From: Mycolicibacterium sp. P1-18
Lineage (GTDB): Bacteria; Actinomycetota; Actinomycetes; Mycobacteriales; Mycobacteriaceae
NCBI RefSeq assembly: GCF_008329535.1
Contig: NZ_NPKR01000008.1
Location: 186,001 to 250,000 of the forward strand
Reading direction: 5' to 3'
Length of the DNA: 64,000 bases
Shown: piece after piece, positions 34,379 through 43,268 of the stretch
Numbering within the stretch: position 1 is the first letter of the stretch
How the letters are laid out: each line of letters opens with the position of its first letter
Notes under the pieces: generated by a model
The model's input: the letters and a program-made list of their open reading frames with translations, nothing else
The model's database searches: none
Told to the model about the DNA's origin: nothing
Program-made: the position numbers and the translations under genes

Positions 34379-35416
34379 GTGTCCACCAACCGATCGCGCC
34401 CGCGTCGTCACCTGTCCGCTCTGATCGTCGCCGTCGCTCTGATCGCCTGTTTCCCCGGTCCTCCAGCGATGGCCGACCCCAACCCGTCATTCGACCTGCA
34501 GGCGCATCGGGGTGGTCGCGGCGAGACCACCGAGGAGTCACTGCGCGCCTTCGCCAAGGCCCTCGAGCTTGGCGTCGACACCCTCGAGATGGACATCGTG
34601 CTGTCCCGAGACGGCCAGCCGATGGTCTGGCACGACCCGGTCATCCAGGCCGACAAGTGCGCGGACACCGCTTCGGTGTTTCCGGGTGACCCGCAGTTCC
34701 CCTACGTGGGGAAGTTGGTCAAGGATCTGACCGCCGCGCAGTTGGCCACCCTGGACTGCGGCAAGTTGCTCCCCGGTTTTCCCGACGCAGAGGCGGTGGC
34801 CGGCAACAAGATAGCCACGCTGCCTCAGGTCTTCGCCCTCGCGGACTCCTATCGCGCGCCGGTGCGCTACAACATCGAGACCAAGGTGGAGGCTGCCGAG
34901 CCGGAGAAGTCCGCGGCCCCAGCGCAATTCGTCGAGGTGATCTTGGCGGCGGTGCGGTCGGCAGGCAAGACCGACAAGGTGGAGATCCAAAGCTTCGACT
35001 GGCGCACGCTACCGATGGTGCGGGCGGCCGAGCCGTCCATCCCGCTGGTCGCGCTCTGGGACGACACCACCTTCGTTCCCGGGTCGCCGTGGTTGAACGG
35101 AATCGATCCTGCGACCGTGCCCGACCCGATCGCGGCCGCCGCGATGGTCGGCGCGACGATCCTGTCCCCCGGGTACTCGGTGCCGACAGGGCAAAAAGCC
35201 TCCGATCCCGGGTTCCGCCTGGTGGCCGACGGCGACTTCGTCACGCGCGCGCATGCCCGCGGCATGCGGGTCGTCCCGTGGACCATCGACGACCCCGGCG
35301 CGATGCGGGCCCAGATCGAGGCCGGCGCAGACGGCATCATCACGGATTACCCGAGCCGACTGCGGCAGGTGATGGCCGACCAAGGCCTGCCACTGCCGCC
35401 GTCCTACCGCCGCTGA
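34379..35416 (+). CDS. Exported glycerophosphodiester phosphodiesterase
   Basis: About 345 residues from the GTG at 34379; a TTG at 34310 is possible. A signal peptide (RRHLSALIVAVALIACFPGPPAMA) is followed by the GDPD barrel: FDLQAHRGGRGETTEESLRAF, ELGVDTLEMDIVLSRDGQPMVWHDPVI. The two His (HRG, HDP) and Glu-x-Asp (EMD) metal/catalytic residues are intact. The usual P-E-N-T is replaced by T-T-E-E. RYNIETKVE carries the second acidic pair, and GADGIITDYPSRLRQV closes the barrel. It should hydrolyse glycerophosphodiesters outside the membrane to glycerol 3-phosphate and an alcohol. Confidence 0.87.
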   Translation: MSTNRSRPRRHLSALIVAVALIACFPGPPAMADPNPSFDLQAHRGGRGETTEESLRAFAKALELGVDTLEMDIVLSRDGQPMVWHDPVIQADKCADTASVFPGDPQFPYVGKLVKDLTAAQLATLDCGKLLPGFPDAEAVAGNKIATLPQVFALADSYRAPVRYNIETKVEAAEPEKSAAPAQFVEVILAAVRSAGKTDKVEIQSFDWRTLPMVRAAEPSIPLVALWDDTTFVPGSPWLNGIDPATVPDPIAAAAMVGATILSPGYSVPTGQKASDPGFRLVADGDFVTRAHARGMRVVPWTIDDPGAMRAQIEAGADGIITDYPSRLRQVMADQGLPLPPSYRR

Positions 35417-35582
35417 ATCCTGCACCGCGCCAACGCGTCATCGGCGACTCCTACCGCATGAAAGACGCCAAAGATACCCGTCGACGGGAACGAGGCCGCC
35501 CGGTCGTGGCTCTCGATGAGGCAGCAGGGCACTCGTCCGTCCATCCGCTGGTCCGCGGGTTGCCCCAAGATCAGGTGCCCCG

Positions 35583-36695
35583 CTACTGCCGCAGTAGTGG
35601 TGCGCTGCGGTAGCTCCACATTCCGATGGAGCTGAAGGCGTCGCGATAGATGGAGAGAAGCTCATCCGGCGTCGCGGTGGCGAGCTCGGTGAGGGGCTTG
35701 TCGGCACTTCCGCTTCCTGCGAAGGCGAAGTCCTTTCCCAGCGTGTCTGCGGCGGCCAGTTGAAATACCGTCAAGGCGCGGCGAATGTGACTGGCCGAAC
35801 TGATGATCAGTGCGTGTGTTGCGCGCAGGCTCGCCAGCACCTCCACACCGTAGGACGCATTCTCGACCGTGGAGCGCGCGAAGTTCTCGTCATGGATGCG
35901 ATCGGCCGCAACGCCGTTGTTCACCAGCCATTCCTTCATCGACTCGCCTTCGGTGCGTCCGGATTGCTCGACGCCCCCGGTGACGACGACGGGCGCGGTC
36001 GGCCAGCGCTGTGCAGCAGCCTTCGTCTGCTGGAGGCGATCCATCAAGATGTCGTCCATCGACCCGTCCTCGTGCAGCGCGTAGCCGAGCGTGACGATGC
36101 CGAGGCCCGGCTCCGGAAGCGCGGGCAGGGCATCCGTGAGCGGGGTCGAGACCTTCTGATCGATAGTGGCGAACATCGTCCCGAGTCGGTCGGCGCGCGC
36201 AGGATCCAGCGCGCGCACCTGGTTCACGTAGTCGTCGGCATCGGCCTGACGGCCCAAGTAGCGCGACCACCCCGCTAGATATGACTGTGCGTCAACGTCA
36301 TTGGGTGCGGTGTCGAGCGCTGTCCTGTACAGCGCAATCGCAGCGTCGACGTCTTTGCGGGCAATCTGCGCTGAGGCCGCGCTGAACAGGAGGTCGTTCC
36401 GGTAGGGGGCGAGTTCGTGTGCCTGCATCAGGCGATCGGCGACGATCTGCATGTCGTCGACGGTCTTGTCGGTGTTGCCGGCCGACGACGTGCGCGCCGG
36501 CGAGTCGAATGCATCCTCAGCCTCGTCGAGGAGCTTCTCGACGCGATCGTGGGTACTTCCGTGCCCGGCCGATGTCGTCGGCGGCGTCGAGGCCGTTGGC
36601 TGTTCGGGACGGTCCTCGGCGCAGGCTGCGCCGCCGAGAGCGAGGGCTGCGGCGACGGAAATGCTTAGCGCTCGGCGCGCCACTGGATGGTTCAT
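35583..36695 (-). CDS. YdcF-like (DUF218) exported protein with TPR-like N-terminus
   Basis: 370 residues. The signal sequence SISVAAALALGGAACAED includes a Cys at a near-lipobox position (GAAC), so it may be a lipoprotein. A middle region (LLFSAASAQIARKDVDAAIALYRTALDTAPNDVDAQSYLAG) reads like one or two TPR units. The C-terminal DUF218 domain has IVTLGYAL, APVVVTGGVEQSGRTEGESMKEWLVNNGVAADRIHDENFARSTVENA and HALIISSASHIRRAL. These are the core YdcF blocks. YdcF relatives include envelope proteins (SanA/ElyC) of uncertain activity. It probably works at the cell surface. Confidence 0.8.
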   Translation of the reverse strand: MNHPVARRALSISVAAALALGGAACAEDRPEQPTASTPPTTSAGHGSTHDRVEKLLDEAEDAFDSPARTSSAGNTDKTVDDMQIVADRLMQAHELAPYRNDLLFSAASAQIARKDVDAAIALYRTALDTAPNDVDAQSYLAGWSRYLGRQADADDYVNQVRALDPARADRLGTMFATIDQKVSTPLTDALPALPEPGLGIVTLGYALHEDGSMDDILMDRLQQTKAAAQRWPTAPVVVTGGVEQSGRTEGESMKEWLVNNGVAADRIHDENFARSTVENASYGVEVLASLRATHALIISSASHIRRALTVFQLAAADTLGKDFAFAGSGSADKPLTELATATPDELLSIYRDAFSSIGMWSYRSAPLLRQ

Positions 36696-36873
36696 CGGAC
36701 GAACTCCCCGGATTGGCTGTGACGACCACGGTACTGAACGGCGGCAGCCGCGGTCAGCGGCGCGCCCACCAGTTTGCGAGTCGGGTGTTACCTAGTTCGA
36801 CGGGTGGCGGAACTTGCCGCCGACGGACTGAGCGACCGCGACCGCGACCTCGCCGACGCGACGCAGGTTGGCG

Positions 36874-38184
36874 TCAACCGCTCGCGCGTCGAACACGGTC
36901 GGCGAATGGATCAGCGCCCACCGAGTGATTCGGCCTCTTGGCGAACCAGATGATCGCGCTGGCCACGGCGACCAGCAGGGCGGGATGGGTGGCGACGACG
37001 ACGACCTGGTCGAGCCTGGACATCTCTCCGACCGCGGCTCCCATCGCCGCGGCGTGGTTCGGGGAATGCGCTTGCAACTCTTCAGCTTTGCGGAACACCC
37101 AGGCGGTGAACCACATGAACACCAACAGATACGTCGCGCCGACGCCGACCGCCCAGGCGACGCGCTCGCGACCACGGGCGCGGGCGGTCCGATCCAGCGC
37201 CCACGCCAGCAGCGGCACGGACCACACCCAGTGGTGACCCCACGCGAGGGGCGGGACGGCGCACGAGAGCAGACCGGCAATGGTGACGGCCAGTAGACGC
37301 TCACCTCCGCGTTCGGCACGTTGGGCGGCGATCAGGGCGAGCACGCTGATGAGCACGACACCCGCGAGCCACCATGCGATGGGCATCTGACCGGGGGACG
37401 CCACCGTGGCGACGATCCCCCCGACGGAGTAGTTGCCGACGTGGGCCAGCGGTCCGATGCGATCGGTCTGAAAGGCGGCGTGCAGCCAGTAGGCGGTCGA
37501 ATCGCTCGGGAGGATCAGCCAGCCGAGCGCCACGGTGAGCGCGGCGGTGCCGGTCGCAACGGCTGCTGCCCGCCACTGCCGGGTCACCAAGAGGTAGGGG
37601 ATGAACACGACCGCCGTCAGCTTGACCCCAGCTGCAACACCGACTGACCACCCCCGGAGCCGAGAGTCGTTGGCACGGGTCAAATCCCATGTCACGATCG
37701 CCATGAGGATCAGGTTGACCTGACCCTGCCACAGGGTTCCCCGAACCGCCTGAACGTCGAGCGCCACGAGCGCCAGCGCCACACTGAGTAGGAGCAGGCG
37801 TAGCTCGGGCCGCCAGCCCAGGGTGGTGGCGCACCGCCAGATCGTCGCGACGAGCCCGGTGAACGACACCAGCATCCACAGTGCCTTCGCGGCCGCGGAG
37901 TTCAGCAGCGCCAGTGGGAGGAAGGACATGGCCGCGAACGGCGGGTAGGTGAACCAACCGCCGGGCGGCAGCTTCGCGGCGTAGAGCGGTTGGCCGTGCA
38001 GCACCTGCAGCGCACCGTGGCGGTAGACCTCGAGATCCCCGCCGTTGGTGAACAATCCCATCCGGGGGTCGGCGAGGAACGGCACCAGGGCCTGGTGGAC
38101 TCCCACGGCGACCACCGCGGCCAGGCCGGCCACGGCGATGGCCGTCCACGACACCGTGCGGCGGTCATCGGGGTAGTTGATCAA
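36874..38184 (-). CDS. GT87-type polyprenol-phosphomannose-dependent mannosyltransferase-like membrane protein
   Basis: 436 residues with about ten helices. The N-terminal loop after the first helix reads GGDLEVYRHGALQVLHGQPLYAAKLPPGGWFTYPPFAAM, the DUF2029/GT87 signature in which Asp acts with the polyprenol phosphate mannose donor. TLWQGQVNLILMAIVTWDL and GVAAGVKLTAVVFIPYLL are further hallmarks, and LAWGHHWVWSVPLLAW lies late. Mycobacterial members (PimE, Rv2181-type) add alpha-1,2 mannose to PIM or LAM outside the membrane. Which glycolipid this one serves is unclear. Confidence 0.85.
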   Translation of the reverse strand: MINYPDDRRTVSWTAIAVAGLAAVVAVGVHQALVPFLADPRMGLFTNGGDLEVYRHGALQVLHGQPLYAAKLPPGGWFTYPPFAAMSFLPLALLNSAAAKALWMLVSFTGLVATIWRCATTLGWRPELRLLLLSVALALVALDVQAVRGTLWQGQVNLILMAIVTWDLTRANDSRLRGWSVGVAAGVKLTAVVFIPYLLVTRQWRAAAVATGTAALTVALGWLILPSDSTAYWLHAAFQTDRIGPLAHVGNYSVGGIVATVASPGQMPIAWWLAGVVLISVLALIAAQRAERGGERLLAVTIAGLLSCAVPPLAWGHHWVWSVPLLAWALDRTARARGRERVAWAVGVGATYLLVFMWFTAWVFRKAEELQAHSPNHAAAMGAAVGEMSRLDQVVVVATHPALLVAVASAIIWFAKRPNHSVGADPFADRVRRASG

Positions 38185-38415
38185 GCCCGTCCTTCGTTGG
38201 GCGCTCTAGGTGGTCGTGCAGGTCCCATTAGACACTGACGCCTGTTCGCCGTACGTGGACATCATGCGTTGCCGTTGACCTTGCCCGGTTTGGGGGCAAC
38301 CGATGATCGGAGCGCTCACGGTCTCGCCGCCGCCGTTGAGTTCGTCGTCGACGGGCGGGCGTGGAACATATGGGTCGGGGGAGCCGCCATTCGTCGGACG
38401 CGGATCACTGCACCC

Positions 38416-39006
38416 CTACGGTCGGGGGCGGAGCAGGGCAATCGCAGACTCCACTGCCTCCTCGGCGACGTCGCTGAGTTGCCCGCCGCTCTCGACCGTG
38501 ATGGCGGTCAGTTCCCGCAGGCCGCCAATGAGCATGATGGCGCGTGCCTGGGGGACCGGTTCGATCCCAGCTTGGCGCAATTCGGCGGTGTTACTGAGGG
38601 TTTGGACGAGCGTGATGAACCCGTCCATCGCGTCGCGCTGCAGACTGCGTGCGGCGGTACCCAGTGCCGGCACGTCCCGGATCCAACTCAAGGTCAGCGC
38701 GGGGTGGGACTCCGAGCGGGCGATCCAGGCGGTGATGGCCTGTCGAATCTGGGCCTGCCACGGCTCGGCAGGGTCGACGGCGGTGGCGATCGCCCGCACC
38801 GTGCTCTTGTTGGTGTCGGTCAGCAGCGCGACGAGGGCGGCTTCGCGGTCGGGGAAGTGTTGGTAGAACGTGCGCCGAGAGGCGCGGGCCCGACGAACGA
38901 TGTCGGCGACTGTGGTGTTGGCGTAGCCATTTTCGCGGATCGACTCGTCGAGCGCGTCGAGGAGCCGGCGACGATGCGCGACGGCCACGGCATCGGGTTC
39001 GACCAT
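38416..39006 (-). CDS. TetR regulator of the cyp138-like gene
   Basis: 196 residues from ATG 39006 with GAGAGG nine bases upstream; the ATG at 39015 lacks room for a binding site. The HTH is RRLLDALDESIRENGYANTTVADIVRRARASRRTFYQHFPDREAALVALL. The rest is an all-helical ligand domain. It is divergent from the P450 gene, the arrangement of Rv0135c-Rv0136 in M. tuberculosis. Two 16-base palindromes in the shared gap are the likely operators. Confidence 0.85.
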   Translation of the reverse strand: MVEPDAVAVAHRRRLLDALDESIRENGYANTTVADIVRRARASRRTFYQHFPDREAALVALLTDTNKSTVRAIATAVDPAEPWQAQIRQAITAWIARSESHPALTLSWIRDVPALGTAARSLQRDAMDGFITLVQTLSNTAELRQAGIEPVPQARAIMLIGGLRELTAITVESGGQLSDVAEEAVESAIALLRPRP

Positions 39007-39059
39007 GCACACCATCCTCTCGCGGAGGAGATCTTACGGACGGGTGCTTGCGGTCGGCG

Positions 39060-39108
39060 GGTACATCGACGTACCGTGGCTGAAGCGACAAGGGTACGTG
39101 GACGTACC
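39060..39108. promoter_or_regulatory. Twin palindromes between TetR and P450 genes
   Basis: GGTACATCGACGTACC (39060-39075) and GGTACGTGGACGTACC (39093-39108) are each 14 of 16 symmetric, share GGTACnnnGACGTACC, and their centres are 33 bases apart. The second ends 21 bases before the P450 start. A further partial match, GTACGTGGAC, occurs near 38252. Confidence 0.75.
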
Positions 39109-39129
39109 TCTGAGGCAGGAGTGCACGTC

Positions 39130-40479
39130 ATGACTGAAGCCACCACCGACGAAGCGGCAGTCGAGGCATCGAAGCCCGCCTTGCCGCCCGTCGTCCGAAT
39201 CCCGCGGGTGGTGCAGGCCGCCGGGTTCGTCGCGGCCCGGCGCCGCACCACCATGGCGTTGAAGGACAAGTACGGCAACGCCTTTACCCTCGACCTGCCG
39301 ATGTTCGGACACACCGTTGTCATATCCGACCCCACACTGGCGAAGCAGGTGTTCACGACCAGTACCGACGTTCTTGGCAACGTTCAGCCCAATCTCAGCC
39401 GGCTGCTGGGCTCCGGCTCGGTGTTCGGCCTGGAGGGCGCTGATCACCGCCGGCGGCGCAAGCTGCTCACCCCGCCCTTCCACGGCAAGAGCATCAAGAA
39501 CTACGAGGCGATCGTCGTGGAGGAGACGCTGCGAGAAACCGCGACGTGGCCCGAGGGCAGTGAGTTCGCGACGCTGGAGCCGATGATGAGGATCACTCTC
39601 AACATCATCCTGCGGGCGGTGTTCGGGGCCGCCGGCCACGAACTCGACGACCTGCGCCGCATGATGCCGACGTGGATCACGCTGGGGTCGCGGCTTGCGC
39701 CGTTTCCCACGCCGAAGCGGGACTGGGGCCAATGGAGTCCGTGGGCCAGGATCGCCGCACACCGAAGGCACTACTACGACATCCTCGACACGCTCATCGC
39801 CCGGGCGCGGGCCGATCCGAAGCTGGCCGACCGCACCGACGTGCTGGCGCTGTTCCTGCAGAGCACCTACGAGGACGGCAGCCCGATGTCGCGAACCGAG
39901 ATCGGTGACGAACTGCTGACCCTGCTCGCCGCCGGTCACGAGACGACGGCCTCGACGCTTGCCTGGGCATGTGAACGCCTCTCGCGGCATCCCGACGTGC
40001 TCGCGGAGATGGCCGACGAGGCCCTCACCGACGTCAACGACCTCCGACAGGCGGCGATCCTCGAGGTGCAACGAGTGCGCACCATCATCGACTTCGTCGG
40101 CCGTCACGTCTTGGGCGAGATGGTTGAGGTCGGGCCGTGGCGCATCCCACGCGGGTACACCATCTTGGTCAGCATCCTCAACATGCACGCCGACGCTGAG
40201 GCGTTCCCCGATCCCGACCGCTTCGACCCCCGCCGATTCGTCGACGCCAAGGTCAACACGCTGTCCTGGATGCCCTTCGGCGGCGGGACCAGGCGCTGCG
40301 TCGGCGCCGCATTCGCCAACATGGAGATGGACGTGGTGCTGCGAACCGTGTTGCGAGAGTTCGCCATCGAACCGACGGGCCGCGCGCCGGAGAAGTGGCA
40401 CGCCCGTGGTGTGGCCTACACGCCAAAGGACGGCGGTCGGATCACGGTGCGCAGACGGGCCGCCGCGGCGACGGGGTAA
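39130..40479 (+). CDS. Cytochrome P450, CYP138-like
   Basis: 449 residues from ATG 39130; open frame upstream to 38269 is antisense to the regulator. All P450 landmarks are present: I-helix LLAAGHETTAST, K-helix ExxR in ILEVQRVR, the ADAEAFPDPDRFDPRRF meander, and the heme loop FGGGTRRCVGAAFA with the Cys ligand. HRRRRKLLTPPFHG is the C-helix. Divergence from a TetR gene and the length match the Rv0136 (cyp138) locus. The substrate is unknown; electrons must come from ferredoxins encoded elsewhere. Confidence 0.88.
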   Translation: MTEATTDEAAVEASKPALPPVVRIPRVVQAAGFVAARRRTTMALKDKYGNAFTLDLPMFGHTVVISDPTLAKQVFTTSTDVLGNVQPNLSRLLGSGSVFGLEGADHRRRRKLLTPPFHGKSIKNYEAIVVEETLRETATWPEGSEFATLEPMMRITLNIILRAVFGAAGHELDDLRRMMPTWITLGSRLAPFPTPKRDWGQWSPWARIAAHRRHYYDILDTLIARARADPKLADRTDVLALFLQSTYEDGSPMSRTEIGDELLTLLAAGHETTASTLAWACERLSRHPDVLAEMADEALTDVNDLRQAAILEVQRVRTIIDFVGRHVLGEMVEVGPWRIPRGYTILVSILNMHADAEAFPDPDRFDPRRFVDAKVNTLSWMPFGGGTRRCVGAAFANMEMDVVLRTVLREFAIEPTGRAPEKWHARGVAYTPKDGGRITVRRRAAAATG

Positions 40480-40801
40480 GTGTTTCATGCCCGGCCTCCA
40501 CGGCCCCCTCGATGAGCCCCGCGCGTCGAGAGCCGGTGCCCATCGGTGCAACCGACTCGGCGTAGTCCGTCTCGCTGGACGGCGCGAGGCGCGAGGCGCG
40601 GTGCGCTCAACTGGGCGATCTCGGTGACCTCGTTCGCGGTGATGCTGTGGAAGCTAGCGTTTGAAGGTCCCGTTGGTGCGAACAGCTCCATGCCGCGGGC
40701 TGGATCTGCTCGCGGGTGTCGAGGCGCCGTTAATCGACCCGTTCACCTCCCTGCCTCGATCAGGTCCGACAACAGGGTCTCACCGGTGATACGCTAGTCG
40801 C
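40480..40801. other. Intergenic region before the toxin-antitoxin pair
   Basis: No gene is supported. The last 40 bases before the vapB start (CACCGGTGATACGCTAGTCG) have a TACGCT-like -10 candidate, so the promoter of the toxin-antitoxin operon is probably here. Confidence 0.4.
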
Positions 40802-41038
40802 ATGGACACGGTGACGGTGCGCGATCTCCGGAACAATGGGGGAGATGTTCTACGCCGTGTCGAGCACGGCGAACGCATCGTCGTTACTCGCGACGGCGCG
40901 CCGGTGGCCGAGCTCCGCCCGCTACCGAGATCCAGCGCCCGCCCGGCCGAACTCATTCGTCGCCGCAAAAATCTTCCGCAAGTAAACCCAGATGCACTCC
41001 GGCAAGATATCGACAACGTAATCGACCCGTCGCTGTGA
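40802..41038 (+). CDS. vapB: Type II antitoxin, Phd/YefM-like VapB
   Basis: 78 residues. The N-terminal DNA-binding part is DTVTVRDLRNNGGDVLRRVEHGERIVVTRDGAPVAELRPL, the Phd/YefM fold. The C-terminal tail SSARPAELIRRRKNLPQVNPDALRQDIDNVIDPSL is the flexible part expected to wrap the toxin. Its stop overlaps the toxin start (GTGA), so the two are translated together. It should neutralise the PIN RNase and repress its own promoter. Confidence 0.9.
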   Translation: MDTVTVRDLRNNGGDVLRRVEHGERIVVTRDGAPVAELRPLPRSSARPAELIRRRKNLPQVNPDALRQDIDNVIDPSL

Positions 41039-41457
41039 CCGAAGGCTCGAGCCAGGGGATGCTGGACACCTCGACGGTGATTCTCCTGGGTCGGATATCC
41101 GACCCAGGCGAGCTTCCCGACGAATCGGTGATTAGCGCGATTACGTTGGCCGAACTCTCGGTGGGACCGCATGTAGCGCACGACGAAGCCGAGCGCAGTG
41201 CCCGTCAGCAGCACCTGCAGCAGGCCGAGGCCGACTTTGACGTTCTTCCGTTCGATGCTGATTGCGCGCGAGCCTTTGGCGCCGTCGCGGCGGCGCTGCG
41301 CGCATCGGGGCGTAAGCCCGCGGCGCGCGCATATGACGCGCTCATAGCAGCCAGCGCGATCGCGCGCGCGTTGCCGCTCTACACATGTAACCCATCCGAC
41401 TTCGCAGGAATCCCGCGGCTCGAGCTTCGGTCCGTCACCCATCCTGATCAGTCGTAG
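41035..41457 (+). CDS. vapC: Type II toxin, PIN-domain RNase VapC
   Basis: 140 residues from a GTG overlapping the antitoxin stop. PIN acidic residues appear in order: the Asp of MLDTSTVILL, the Glu of ITLAELSVGPHVA, the Asp/Asp pair of FDADCARAFGAV, and the late ARAYDALIAASAIA with Asp. The pattern is complete, so the toxin is probably active. VapC enzymes cut structured RNAs, typically tRNA or rRNA. The target cannot be predicted. Confidence 0.9.
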   Translation: MTEGSSQGMLDTSTVILLGRISDPGELPDESVISAITLAELSVGPHVAHDEAERSARQQHLQQAEADFDVLPFDADCARAFGAVAAALRASGRKPAARAYDALIAASAIARALPLYTCNPSDFAGIPRLELRSVTHPDQS

Positions 41458-41593
41458 GTGCGAATCGGCCTCTCGATGCGGGCGACCACCGCGTCGGCGA
41501 CGGGGGTGGTGCGAAACTGGAGTAATCCGCTAAACCAGTTGGTGTCGAGGCACTTTAGAAAACTCGACCTCGCGCGGTAGGTGAGGATCACTC

Positions 41594-41673
41594 GGAACGT
41601 CCGTGATTCACCAGATGAACACGGCGTACATTACTGGTAACCCGCCATATTCGATCCCGCCGTATTCCTCCGG
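41594..41673 (+). repeat. Dispersed repeat, copy at 41.6 kb
   Basis: Starts GGAACGTCCGTGATTCACC, continues GATGAACACGGCGTACATTACTGG and ends CCGTATTCCTCCGG. The 20 bases upstream (AGGTGAGGATCACTC) also match those before the 56.4-kb copy. Lies between vapC and the convergent methyltransferase gene. Confidence 0.7.
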
Positions 41674-41719
41674 CTATGCAACAGCGAATCGCCCGAACAC
41701 GACGCGGAGGGGCACTGGG

Positions 41720-42646
41720 TCAGCGGCCGGGTGTCGGGCCCGACAGCACCGCGCTGAGGTAGGTCAGGTCGGCGAGTTCGGTCATCATCTCATCGTCGGG
41801 CAGGGCGAAACCGTTGGCGGCGTACAGGTCTACGGTGCCTCGGGCGGTGACCTGCCAGCCGGCGCCGCTCAGGTAAGCGGGCACCTGGGCGCGCTCACCG
41901 TGGTAGACCAGGTCGGTCCATTCGTCTGCCATGCCGTAGCGCTGCCAGCGTTGGGCGAAGTTGGCCATGCGGTCGTCGTCGGCGAGGATGCTGAGATCGG
42001 GAACGTGTTCGGTGGCCAGCGCGCTGCCGGGGGCGCTGAGCGCGGTGATGTCGTCGAAGAGGCGGTCCTGAGCCTCCGGCGGCAGATAGATCAGCAGCCC
42101 CTCTGCGCTCCACGCCGTGGGTTGGTCGGGGTTGAAGCCCCGCTTGCGCAGGGCGGTGGACCAGTCCGCGCGCAGGTCGATGCCGATGGTGCGATGCTCG
42201 GCGGCCGGGGCGGCACCCAGCTCGGCCAGCGTGCGGGTCTTGAATTCGATGACCTGAGGCTGATCTATTTCGTAGACCACCGTGCCAGCTGGCCAGGGCA
42301 GCCGGTAGGCGCGGGTGTCCAGGCCGCTGGCCAGGATCACGGCCTGCCGGATGCCTGCGGCTCCGGCCCGAAGGAAGGAGTCGTCGAAGAACCGGGTGCG
42401 CACGGTGACCTGTTCGGCCATCTGCTGACGGTTGAAGATCGGGTCGTCGGCGTCCTCGTCGTTGTCCTCGCTGATCATGCGGGTGAAGGCGTCCAGACCA
42501 ACGGCGCGAACCAGTGGTTCGGCGTAGGGGTCATCGAGTAGGGGTTCCGGTCCCCGGGCTGCCAGCGCGCGGCCGGCGGCGACTCCGGTGGCGGTGGCGC
42601 CCACGCTGGAGGCCAGGTCCCAACTGTCGTGATCGGTGCGTGCCAT
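41720..42646 (-). CDS. SAM-dependent methyltransferase, TIGR00027/UPF0677 type
   Basis: 308 residues. The family start DSWDLASSVGATATGVAAGRALAARGPEPLLDDPYAEPLVRAVG is exact for this large mycobacterial group. VILASGLDTRAYRLPWPAGTVVYEIDQPQVIEFK is its SAM-binding core (E-I-D-Q-P). PTAWSAEGLLIYLPPEAQDRLFDDITALSAPGS is the usual later block. Members probably O-methylate secondary metabolites or lipids; no acceptor is known here. An AGAGGA site precedes the ATG. Confidence 0.9.
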   Translation of the reverse strand: MARTDHDSWDLASSVGATATGVAAGRALAARGPEPLLDDPYAEPLVRAVGLDAFTRMISEDNDEDADDPIFNRQQMAEQVTVRTRFFDDSFLRAGAAGIRQAVILASGLDTRAYRLPWPAGTVVYEIDQPQVIEFKTRTLAELGAAPAAEHRTIGIDLRADWSTALRKRGFNPDQPTAWSAEGLLIYLPPEAQDRLFDDITALSAPGSALATEHVPDLSILADDDRMANFAQRWQRYGMADEWTDLVYHGERAQVPAYLSGAGWQVTARGTVDLYAANGFALPDDEMMTELADLTYLSAVLSGPTPGR

Positions 42647-42771
42647 GGTTGCGTCCTCTTTCGGGTCGTCTCGGACGGGTGAGGGAAAGCTGTAAGTGGT
42701 AGTGGTGGCTAGTGACTGCCGCGGTGATCGTTGTAATCACGCGTGGGTGCAGTTCTCCAGTGGTTCAAGCT

Positions 42772-43206
42772 TCAGGTGACCGTGTCTCCACAGAGGATTT
42801 CGAGGCTCTCCAACAGGATCCGGGTCTGGTCGGGGGTCAGTAGGCGAAGTCGCTGAGCCAAGCTGGGTTGAAGCCTTGCCCCGATGTCGTCAGTGGTCTG
42901 CACACCGTTGTCTGTCAACCTGATTCGCGATCGGCGCGAGTCCGTGAGTTCGATCTGGCGGGTCACGAGGCCCGAGTCGGCAAGCTTGGACAACGACCGA
43001 CTGAGAACCGATGGATTGAGTCCGAGATCGCTCACGAGATCGCTGGGAGTGTCGACACCCAGTTTGACCGTGCGCAGGACCAGAAAGTCCACGAGGTCCA
43101 GGTGTGCGGTCGCGGCGACGTGCACGCGGGCGTCGGCCACGACCAGTTTGTTGAGTCGGTAGAGCCCGTCGAGCAGCCGCAGCTCCGGAGCGTCGGTGTC
43201 AGCCAT
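42772..43206 (-). CDS. MarR family transcriptional regulator
   Basis: 144 residues. The winged HTH covers LDLVDFLVLRTVKLGVDTPSDLVSDLGLNPSVLSRSLSKLADSGLVTRQIELTDSRRSRIRLTDNGVQ, with the wing at DSRRSRIRL. It is divergent from the amidohydrolase gene with 62 bases between starts and a small palindrome inside. It probably represses that gene and itself. The ligand is likely the amidohydrolase substrate or a related aromatic acid, an inference from similar pairs. Confidence 0.85.
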   Translation of the reverse strand: MADTDAPELRLLDGLYRLNKLVVADARVHVAATAHLDLVDFLVLRTVKLGVDTPSDLVSDLGLNPSVLSRSLSKLADSGLVTRQIELTDSRRSRIRLTDNGVQTTDDIGARLQPSLAQRLRLLTPDQTRILLESLEILCGDTVT

Positions 43207-43232
43207 AAAAGAAACCTAACACTTGATGATTA

Positions 43233-43246
43233 TTGACAAAAGTCAA
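43233..43246. promoter_or_regulatory. Palindrome TTGAC-AAAA-GTCAA between MarR and amidohydrolase
   Basis: Perfect 5-base arms around AAAA, centred about 34 bases from the MarR start and 29 from the amidohydrolase start. TTGACA could also be a -35 element. The short arms make it weaker than the other operators in the window. Confidence 0.5.
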
Positions 43247-43268
43247 CTATTGCGAGTTGAGTGTGGGT

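Noticed and set aside
36792..36900. Coding-looking minus-strand stretch (DARAVDANLRRVGEVAVAVAQSVGGKFRHPSN) at the end of the mannosyltransferase
   Set aside because: It lies in another frame overlapping the 3' end of that gene, has no start, and no family is recognised; a C-terminal frameshift of the glycosyltransferase could not be shown.
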